Positions 1-4,347 of a stretch of DNA of 5,353 nucleotides are shown one piece after another. A model generated the notes under the pieces. That model ran no database searches and had not been told where the DNA came from. It worked only from the letters and a program-made list of their open reading frames with translations. The DNA lies in NCBI GenBank assembly GCA_025450355.1, contig JANWHR010000254.1, positions 1-5,353 of the forward strand, read 5' to 3'. Numbering within the stretch: the stretch's first letter is position 1; each line of letters opens with the position of its first letter. The translations under genes were made by a program, and so were the position numbers. Origin of the DNA: Micropepsaceae bacterium (lineage in GTDB: Bacteria > Pseudomonadota > Alphaproteobacteria > Micropepsales > Micropepsaceae).

Positions 1-660
1 AAGGAACCCCTCACCGCGATTGCGGGCGATTACGAAAAGGCCACCGGCCGGAAAATCACGCTGGTGTTCGACACCGCCGGGGCCACCGAACAAAGATTCC
101 GCGCCGATACCGATGCAGCACTGCTGATTACCACCGCCCCGCTGATCAGGAATGCAGAAAAATCGGGCGCCCTGAAAGGCGGCACCACCGTCGCGCTCGG
201 CAGCACGGTTGCCGGAGTCGCCGTCTCGCCCGGTTCGCCAAAACCCGATGTTTCGACGCCTGACAAACTGAAAGCGGCTTTGCTCAATGCAAAGCGCATC
301 GCCGTTTCCGATCCGGCGCGGGGCGCCACCGTGGGCACACATTTCATGAAGGTAATCGAAGCGCTGGGCATCAAGGACGAGGTGCTGCGCAAAATCACCT
401 TCGCACCGGATGGCCTCGCAACCATGCGCCTCGTGCTCGACGGCAAAGCCGATCTGGGCGTGTCGCAATCCAGCGAGATCCAGCAGGCAAGCCCCGCCGC
501 GATGGCCGGCCCCTTCCCGCAACAATTCGCGCTGTCCACCGATTTCGCGCTCTGGCATCCCGAACACCTGTCCCCCGCCGCGAGCGATTTTCTCGCGCAG
601 CTGACCGGTCCTTCGGGGCGCGAGAAACTCGCCGCCGGCGGCATCATTCCGGCGCGCTGA
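1..660 (+). CDS. ModA-like ABC transporter substrate-binding protein (5' partial)
   Basis: The frame is open from base 1 to a TGA at 658-660 and gives 219 residues; the true start and any signal peptide lie off the left edge. A GTG at 64 is in frame, but coding similarity continues upstream of it (LTAIAGDYEKATGRKITLVF), so it is not the start. The fold matches periplasmic type-2 binding proteins of the molybdate-binding (ModA-like) group. The opening helix and strand 'AGDYEKATGRKITLVFDTAGA' region covers window codons 8-28. A second-lobe segment at codons 99-124 (RIAVSDPARGATVG) corresponds to the ModA 'A-x-ADP-x-x-x-PaG' region. The C-terminal helix 'FLAQLTGPSGREKLAAGGI' is typical of ModA ends. 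It presumably captures an oxyanion or another small ligand in the periplasm for an ABC importer. It is a divergent member and the N-terminal oxyanion loop is not visible, so molybdate specificity is not supported. No permease or ATPase partner follows; the next gene is convergent. Confidence 0.82.
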   Translation, partial: KEPLTAIAGDYEKATGRKITLVFDTAGATEQRFRADTDAALLITTAPLIRNAEKSGALKGGTTVALGSTVAGVAVSPGSPKPDVSTPDKLKAALLNAKRIAVSDPARGATVGTHFMKVIEALGIKDEVLRKITFAPDGLATMRLVLDGKADLGVSQSSEIQQASPAAMAGPFPQQFALSTDFALWHPEHLSPAASDFLAQLTGPSGREKLAAGGIIPAR

Positions 661-670
661 GCTGCAGCCG

Positions 671-961
671 TCATCGTCCGCCGCGAGTTCCCCCGGTTGC
701 GGGCCGCTGGCCCGCGGCCCTGCGGAGGGCTGCGTTGATTCGTGACTGCCATCCCGGCCCTTTGGCCCGGACATGCGCCAGCACATCAGGATCAAGGCGC
801 AAGCTCACCGCGTCTTTTCGGACTGACGCAGGGGGCCTTCCGCGGCGGACCAGTGTGTCACCGCGGTACAGGTCCGCTGTCTCGAACCATTCCCGGTCGA
901 GATGCGGTGCATCGTCCGGGTCAATCCATTTTCGCTTTGTAATACGCTTCTTCGTCGGCAT
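671..961 (-). CDS. brnA: BrnA family antitoxin, ribbon-helix-helix
   Basis: This 96-residue protein is the antitoxin of a type II toxin-antitoxin pair. It should bind and neutralise the BrnT ribonuclease and repress its own promoter. Residues 14-42 carry the conserved BrnA N-terminal block (DPDDAP, then WFETADLYRGD, then LVRRGRP). Residues 51-84 form a ribbon-helix-helix DNA-binding domain: strand AVSLRLD, first helix DPDVLAHVRAKG, then the family hallmark GWQSRINAALRRA. The ATG at 961 is chosen because AAAGAGG lies seven bases upstream and the length suits the family. The frame also runs on upstream without a stop into the 5' half of brnT, giving a 173-codon reading frame; that is a consequence of the toxin frameshift. 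The 3' end converges with the binding-protein gene, leaving about ten bases between the stops. The C-terminal tail after residue 84 is low-complexity and may be a local extension. Confidence 0.85.
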   Translation of the reverse strand: MPTKKRITKRKWIDPDDAPHLDREWFETADLYRGDTLVRRGRPPASVRKDAVSLRLDPDVLAHVRAKGPGWQSRINAALRRAAGQRPATGGTRGGR

Positions 962-1192
962 GTCCGTACCTCTTTGAAATGATCCGGCGATCATCGCCGC
1001 GCGGCGTCCAGACCACGACCCAAACCGGCCGCGCGAGAATCCCGCCGTGATGACCCGTCCTTCGCCGTACTCGCGCCTTTGATCCATCCGGTCGAAATGA
1101 TCTCCGGCGAAGACGAGCTCGGCCTCACCGAAATCAAGTCCCGGGCTCGTCGAGCACTTTCGCCGCTTTGTTTCATCCCAGGTCACCGCCAT
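921..1192 (-). pseudogene. brnT: Frameshifted BrnT family toxin (RelE-like ribonuclease)
   Basis: BrnT toxins are RelE-fold ribonucleases of about 90 residues that inhibit translation and are held in check by BrnA. From the ATG at 1192 the first frame encodes 57 BrnT-like residues: MAVTWDETKRRK, then GLDFGEAELVFAG, RREYGEGRVITAG and GRF. At about 1018-1024 the similarity jumps frame. The other frame, from 1019 to the TGA at 921-923, encodes the expected C-terminal half: VVVWTPRGDDRRIIS, then the typical end KRYGHADEEAYYKAKMD. Joined, the halves give about 90 residues, so one base appears to be missing. Residues 13-18 (CSTSPG) also look aberrant: the neighbouring frame reads VLDE there, suggesting two compensating indels near 1141-1157. 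The corrected gene would overlap brnA by about 40 bases, the usual arrangement. As written, no full toxin is made. Real decay, consensus error and ribosomal frameshifting are all possible; the first two are likelier. Confidence 0.8.
969..975 (-). promoter_or_regulatory. Ribosome binding site of brnA
   Basis: On the minus strand AAAGAGG sits seven bases before the ATG at 961. It lies inside the 3' end of brnT and fixes the brnA start despite the open frame upstream. Confidence 0.6.
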
Positions 1193-1195
1193 TTT

Positions 1196-1228
1196 AATGT
1201 ATATACAAAAATCAACCGTTCAAGCCAA
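1196..1228 (-). promoter_or_regulatory. Putative brnTA promoter, possibly leaderless
   Basis: Reading the minus strand, TTGGCT (1228-1223) and TATATA (1205-1200) are separated by 17 bases. An alternative pair is TTGAAC (1223-1218) with TACATT (1201-1196), 16 bases apart. Each box matches the sigma-70 consensus at four or more of six positions. The brnT ATG at 1192 is so close that the transcript would begin at or near the start codon, which fits the absence of any Shine-Dalgarno. This is inferred by eye only. Confidence 0.35.
1198..1207. promoter_or_regulatory. Palindromic operator candidate TGTATATACA
   Basis: TGTATATACA is a perfect 10-bp inverted repeat overlapping the likely -10 region of brnTA. 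Autoregulating ribbon-helix-helix antitoxins such as BrnA bind short palindromes at this position, so it is a good candidate BrnA operator. It also lies about 100 bases upstream of the divergent hydrolase gene. The palindrome is seen directly; the binding role is inferred. Confidence 0.5.
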
Positions 1229-1275
1229 TGCCGATCGGTTTGCGGCCATGAGCCATTCGCTCCCGCAAACGGTTG

Positions 1276-1284
1276 TGCTAACAT
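1276..1284 (+). promoter_or_regulatory. Weak extended -10 candidate for the hydrolase gene
   Basis: TGC-TAACAT has the form of an extended -10 element (TGn before a hexamer matching TATAAT at four positions). It would start transcription near 1291, leaving a leader of about 20 bases that holds the ribosome binding site. No convincing -35 box is present, so support is slight. Confidence 0.25.
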
Positions 1285-1297
1285 TGGGCGATGTTCC

Positions 1298-1305
1298 AGG
1301 GAGGG
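1298..1305 (+). promoter_or_regulatory. Strong Shine-Dalgarno deciding the hydrolase start
   Basis: AGGGAGGG ends five bases before the ATG at 1311. The frame is also open from an ATG at 1197, but those extra 38 residues have no ribosome binding site and would bury the Tat signal, so 1311 is preferred. Confidence 0.75.
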
Positions 1306-1310
1306 ACGAG

Positions 1311-2159
1311 ATGGCTCCGACCAGACGCGAAGTTCTTGCAGCAGGCGCAGCAGTAACCGCGGCCGCCGCAGCCCCGGGCATGCGTGCGCAGGCCGCGGCG
1401 CCGGCCGGCAAATTCTTCGAAAAAGGCCCCGTGCGCATTCATTACGAAGAAGCGGGTTCCGGTTTCCCCCTGCTCTGTATTGCGGGCGGCGGACTGAATT
1501 CCGCCCTGACCAGCCTGCACAGCGGCCCGTTCGACCCGATGAAGGAATTCAGCAACGAATTCCACACCGTCGCCGCCGATCTGCGCAATGCCATTCCCGG
1601 CCAGTCCACAGGGCCGCTCGACGTGGACCGCCCGTGGGATTCGCATACGGACGATCAGCTCGCGCTGATGGATCACATCGGCGCGCAGAAATTCATGGTC
1701 ATCGGCTTCTGCATCGGCGGGCCATTCATCTGGAATCTGCTGAAGCGCGCGCCGGACCGCGTCGTCGCCGGCGTGTTGGCCCAACCCGTCGGCTTCCGTC
1801 CGGAAATGCCCAGGGTGCTGCAGGATGGCAGTCTGCAGGGCTGGGGCCCGGACCTCGTGAAGCGGCGCCCCGACATCACCATGGACAAGGTCCGGGAATA
1901 TGTTGAGAACATGTACACAAAGCACGCCGACTTCGTGTTCACCGTGACCCGCGATTTCGTCCGCCAGTGCCAGACGCCGGTGCTCATCATGCCGGACGAC
2001 ATTCCGGCCCATCCCTACAAGGTTGCCATGGAAGCGGCGATGCTGGCGCCCAATTCGGAACTCAGCATGTATCCGTGGAAGGAACCCAAGGAACGGATTC
2101 CCATCGCGGTGCGCCAGGTCCGCTCCTTCCTGCGCGCCCACCGCCCCGCCTCCGCGTAA
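1311..2159 (+). CDS. Tat-exported alpha/beta-hydrolase-fold protein, cysteine nucleophile elbow
   Basis: The product has 282 residues and is probably a periplasmic hydrolase of unknown substrate. Residues 1-28 look like a twin-arginine signal: TRREVLAAG at 4-12, an alanine-rich hydrophobic stretch, then AQA at 26-28 as a cleavage site. The alpha/beta-hydrolase core follows: strand VRIHYEEAGSG (41-51), oxyanion-hole loop CIAGGG (56-61), the 'VAADLRNAIPGQS' segment (88-99), and nucleophile elbow GFCIGG (132-137) with Cys134 where most relatives have serine. The acid is probably Asp229 or Asp230 in PVLIMPDD. The usual catalytic histidine after the last strand is not obvious: the region around residues 252-271 (MYPWKEPKERIP) contains none, leaving His234 or His276. 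Cysteine elbows also occur in dienelactone hydrolases, but overall similarity to those is not evident. It is divergent from brnTA and followed by a hairpin-rich spacer, so it is probably a single-gene unit. The fold is fairly certain; the reaction is not. Confidence 0.8.
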   Translation: MAPTRREVLAAGAAVTAAAAAPGMRAQAAAPAGKFFEKGPVRIHYEEAGSGFPLLCIAGGGLNSALTSLHSGPFDPMKEFSNEFHTVAADLRNAIPGQSTGPLDVDRPWDSHTDDQLALMDHIGAQKFMVIGFCIGGPFIWNLLKRAPDRVVAGVLAQPVGFRPEMPRVLQDGSLQGWGPDLVKRRPDITMDKVREYVENMYTKHADFVFTVTRDFVRQCQTPVLIMPDDIPAHPYKVAMEAAMLAPNSELSMYPWKEPKERIPIAVRQVRSFLRAHRPASA

Positions 2160-2210
2160 CGAGACACGAAATACAAGACTGAGAAATCTGGGCGCCGCTT
2201 CAGGGCCCCA

Positions 2211-2250
2211 TCGCGCGAGTCAGCAATCGCCAAAGGCGATTGCCGCGCGA
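2211..2250. repeat. Strong hairpin downstream of the hydrolase gene
   Basis: GCAATCGCC (2223-2231) and GGCGATTGC (2235-2243) form a perfect 9-bp stem around an AAA loop. After a five-base bulge on one side, TCGCGCG (2211-2217) pairs with CGCGCGA (2244-2250). It begins about 50 bases after the hydrolase stop. No T-run follows, so it is not a classical intrinsic terminator; it could stabilise a 3' end or be an extragenic palindrome. Confidence 0.6.
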
Positions 2251-2318
2251 CGGGATCGGCCTCCGAGAAACTCACATAGCATTGATTTTACGCCATTAAA
2301 TTGCCCGATTGGGAACAC

Positions 2319-2380
2319 TCGCGCGCCCCTTTGCGCGAACATTATCCGGACAGTCGGTTGGCGAGAGAGTAGCCCGACCG
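2319..2380. repeat. Two small stem-loops
   Basis: TCGCGC (2319-2324) pairs with GCGCGA (2333-2338) over an eight-base loop. CGGTTGG (2355-2361) pairs with CCGACCG (2374-2380) with one G-U wobble in RNA. Each is modest alone, but they continue the run of inverted repeats in this spacer. Confidence 0.35.
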
Positions 2381-2388
2381 GGAGTTTG

Positions 2389-2496
2389 ACCCAGCCCCCC
2401 AGCCCCTGCCGGCCGGGACGGCTCCGCCGACCGGCTTTTCAACAAAACACGGTGGTCGGATTGGCTTCGCCGGCCCCGGTGCGGGGGCGGCTGGGT
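2389..2496. repeat. Nested imperfect inverted repeat, about 108 bases
   Basis: The outer ends are perfect complements: ACCCAGCC (2389-2396) and GGCTGGGT (2489-2496). The arms continue imperfectly through C-rich and G-rich stretches to GGCCGG on the left (2411-2416) and CCGGCC on the right (2470-2475). Inside, CCGACC (2427-2432) pairs with GGTCGG (2454-2459) around an A-rich loop. The whole could fold into one long stem in RNA or single-stranded DNA. No transposase gene or clear target duplication is visible, so the origin is open: small mobile repeat, extragenic palindrome or structured leader. Confidence 0.45.
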
Positions 2497-2509
2497 GGTG
2501 TTGTACCGC

Positions 2510-2530
2510 GGGGGGCCCCCCCCCCCCGGG
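2510..2530. repeat. Homopolymer block G6-C12-G3
   Basis: Six G (2510-2515) are followed by twelve C (2516-2527) and three G. Tracts this long slip during replication and are also error-prone in sequencing and assembly, so the exact length is uncertain. The block lies about 120 bases ahead of the ABC ATPase start, outside any credible coding frame. Confidence 0.7.
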
Positions 2531-2559
2531 TGGCCCAGGTGGGTGAGTGGGGGTGCGGG

Positions 2560-2575
2560 GAAAATGCGCATTTTC
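2560..2575. promoter_or_regulatory. Perfect 16-bp palindrome upstream of the ABC operon
   Basis: GAAAATGCGCATTTTC reads identically on both strands and centres about 83 bases before the ATPase start. A symmetric site of this length with AT-rich shoulders resembles a binding site for a dimeric regulator, or a small cruciform. No regulator gene is adjacent. The symmetry is seen directly; regulation of the operon is inferred. Confidence 0.45.
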
Positions 2576-2650
2576 TACACCTGCGTCCGATCCCCGCGCG
2601 TCGTTCGGCCATTGCCGCGTCCCCGCGCTCACCACCAGATGCGACATGAC

Positions 2651-3616
2651 ATGATCGTCATTGAAAAACTGACCCGGAATTTCGGACCCATTGCCGCCGT
2701 CACCGGCATCGACCTTTCCGTCGCCAAAGGCGAAGTGCTGGGTTTCCTCGGCCCCAATGGCGCCGGCAAATCCACCACCATGAAGATGATCGCGGGCTAT
2801 CTCACGCCGACGTCGGGCCGCGTTTCCATCTGCGGCCATGATGTCGAAACCGATACCATCGCCGCGCAGGTGAGCCTCGGCTATCTGCCCGAAGGCGCCC
2901 CGGCCTATGGCGACATGACGCCGCGCCATTTCCTGAATTTTATCGCGCAGGTCCGCGGCTTTTCCGGAAAGGAAGCCAAACGCCACGCCGCCGAAGCCGC
3001 CGCGCGAACCGAACTCGAGCCTGTCCTCGATCAGCCGATCGAGACTCTCTCGAAGGGCTTCAAACGCCGCGTTGGCCTCGCCCAGGCGATCCTGCACGAT
3101 CCGCCGGTCCTGGTCATGGACGAACCAACCGACGGCCTCGATCCCAATCAGAAGCACAGTGTCCGCCGGCTGATCCGCAGCATGGCGCCGGAAAAAGCCA
3201 TCATCATCTCCACCCATCTGCTCGAAGAAGTGGAGGCGATCTGCACCCGTGCCGTGATCATCGACAAGGGCCGCATCGTCGCCGACGGCACGCCCGCCAG
3301 CCTGCTTGCGCGTTCGCGCCACCACAACGCGGTCACGCTGTCCCTGCCCGCTCGCCAGGCCGATGCCGCCACGGCTAGCCTGCGCCGCCAGCCCGGAGTT
3401 GCCGCGGTCGAGGAAACCGCCCGCAACGGCGATCTGGTGACACTGACCGCCTATCCCAAAGCCAACGAGCTGATCATCGAGCGCATCAGTCAGCTCGTCA
3501 CCTTCGAACATTGGGACGTGCGCGAGCTCTATGCCGAGGCTGGACGCCTTGACGAAGTGTTCCGCGCAATCACCACGCCCGATGCGCAACGCGCACGCGA
3601 AAGAGCCGCCGCATGA
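2651..3616 (+). CDS. ABC-2 type exporter ATP-binding protein, GldA-like
   Basis: The 321-residue cytoplasmic ATPase would power the permease encoded next. All nucleotide-binding elements are present: Walker A GPNGAGKST (34-42), the LGYLPEG segment (77-82) in the Q-loop position, signature LSKGFKRR (133-140), Walker B VLVMDEP with Asp157 and Glu158, D-loop GLDP (162-165) and switch His189 in ISTHLLEE. A C-terminal domain of about 100 residues follows and ends in LDEVFRAIT, a tail typical of GldA, NatA and CcmA-type exporter ATPases. The pairing with a GldF-like permease and a GldG-like protein points to the Gld-type family. The start is uncertain: ATG at 2651 fits the usual N-terminus (MIVIEKLTRNFGP), and ATG at 2639 would add four residues; neither has a clear Shine-Dalgarno. 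The stop overlaps the permease start (ATGA at 3613-3616), implying translational coupling. Catalytic role certain, substrate unknown. Confidence 0.92.
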   Translation: MIVIEKLTRNFGPIAAVTGIDLSVAKGEVLGFLGPNGAGKSTTMKMIAGYLTPTSGRVSICGHDVETDTIAAQVSLGYLPEGAPAYGDMTPRHFLNFIAQVRGFSGKEAKRHAAEAAARTELEPVLDQPIETLSKGFKRRVGLAQAILHDPPVLVMDEPTDGLDPNQKHSVRRLIRSMAPEKAIIISTHLLEEVEAICTRAVIIDKGRIVADGTPASLLARSRHHNAVTLSLPARQADAATASLRRQPGVAAVEETARNGDLVTLTAYPKANELIIERISQLVTFEHWDVRELYAEAGRLDEVFRAITTPDAQRARERAAA

Positions 3617-4347
3617 AACAGGTCTTCGCCATCTTCCGGCGGGAATTCACCGCCTATTTCGCCACCCCGGTCGCCTATGTCTTCATCGTGATCTTCCTGC
3701 TCGCGATGGGCGCATTCACCTTCTATGTCGGCCATTTTTACGACAACGGAAATGCCAACCTCGGCGTCTTCTTCGGCTACCATCCCTGGCTCTATCTCTT
3801 TCTGGTTCCGGCCGTGGGCATGCGTCTCTGGGCGGAAGAAAGCCGCATCGGAACCATGGAATTGCTCCTGACCCTGCCGGTTCCGGTGTGGGCCAGCGTG
3901 GTCGGAAAATGGCTCGCCGCCTGGGCGTTCACCGGCGTCGCCCTTGCGCTCACCTTCCCCATCTGGCTCACCGTGAATTACCTCGGCAATCCGGACAATG
4001 GCGTGATCGTCGCCGGCTATCTCGGAAGCCTTCTGATGGCGGGCGCCTATCTCGCCATTTCCGCGGCAATCTCCGCCACCACCAGCAATCAGGTGATCGC
4101 CTTTGTGGTCAGCGTCGTGGTGTGCTTCCTGTTCACCATTTCTGGCGCGCCGCTGGTGCTGGATGTCTTCCAGGCCTGGGCGCCCGTCGTGCTGGTCAAC
4201 ACCATTTCCGGCTTCAGCTTTCTCACCCACTTCCAGGCCATCTCGTCCGGCGTCATTGACCTCAGGGATCTGATCTTTTTCGGCTCGCTGATCGCATTGT
4301 TCCTGCTCGTCAATGTCGTGCTCGTCGATCTGAAGAAGGCGAACTGA
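3613..4347 (+). CDS. ABC-2 type permease, GldF-like
   Basis: The 244-residue inner-membrane protein has about six hydrophobic helices, at roughly 20-40, 55-71, 98-121, 131-153, 160-177 and 219-238. Between helices 2 and 3 lies RLWAEESRIGTMELLLTLPV (71-90), which matches the conserved 'EE-x-R-x-GT-x-E-LLL-T-P' cytoplasmic loop of ABC-2 exporter permeases such as GldF and NosY; this loop is thought to contact the ATPase. The N-terminus (MKQVFAIFRREFTAYFATPVAY) is the usual amphipathic start of the family. It would act as a dimer, or with a further partner, to move an unknown substrate using the ATPase upstream. Its ATG overlaps that gene's stop by four bases and its own TGA shares one base with the next ATG, so the three genes are tightly coupled. 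Confidence 0.9.
   Translation: MKQVFAIFRREFTAYFATPVAYVFIVIFLLAMGAFTFYVGHFYDNGNANLGVFFGYHPWLYLFLVPAVGMRLWAEESRIGTMELLLTLPVPVWASVVGKWLAAWAFTGVALALTFPIWLTVNYLGNPDNGVIVAGYLGSLLMAGAYLAISAAISATTSNQVIAFVVSVVVCFLFTISGAPLVLDVFQAWAPVVLVNTISGFSFLTHFQAISSGVIDLRDLIFFGSLIALFLLVNVVLVDLKKAN

Larger units (their letters stand above)
2160..2650. other. Repeat-rich intergenic region without a credible gene
   Basis: Between the hydrolase stop and the ABC ATPase start there are about 490 bases. Long open frames cross it on both strands, but their translations are proline-, glycine- and arginine-rich, lack recognisable domains, and arise because GC-rich repeats contain few stops. What it holds is structural: a strong hairpin soon after the hydrolase, two smaller stems, a larger nested inverted repeat, a G/C homopolymer block, a G-rich run and a 16-bp palindrome. 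A short AT-richer patch at about 2276-2310 might hold a promoter, but I could not find a properly spaced pair of boxes there. The density of repeats suggests an extragenic repeat element or a structured leader. Confidence 0.6.

Noticed and set aside
64..660. GTG at 64 as the true start of the binding-protein gene
   Set aside because: ModA-like similarity continues in frame upstream to base 1, and no signal peptide follows the GTG.
1197..1310. Upstream ATG at 1197 as the hydrolase start
   Set aside because: It has no Shine-Dalgarno, overlaps the TA operator palindrome and would add 38 residues before the Tat signal; ATG 1311 has AGGGAGGG at proper spacing.
2211..2250. Intrinsic terminator for the hydrolase gene
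   Set aside because: The stem is strong but no run of T follows on either strand.
2023..2649. A 208-codon plus-strand frame spanning the hydrolase end and the spacer
   Set aside because: It begins inside the hydrolase gene in another frame, has no ribosome binding site, and its Arg/Pro-rich translation follows the inverted repeats rather than a protein family.
2342..3589. A 415-codon open frame on the minus strand antisense to the ABC ATPase
   Set aside because: The plus strand encodes every motif of an ABC ATPase across the same bases. The minus-strand translation has no recognisable domain and runs into low-complexity Pro/Gly-rich spacer sequence; it is a GC-rich shadow frame.
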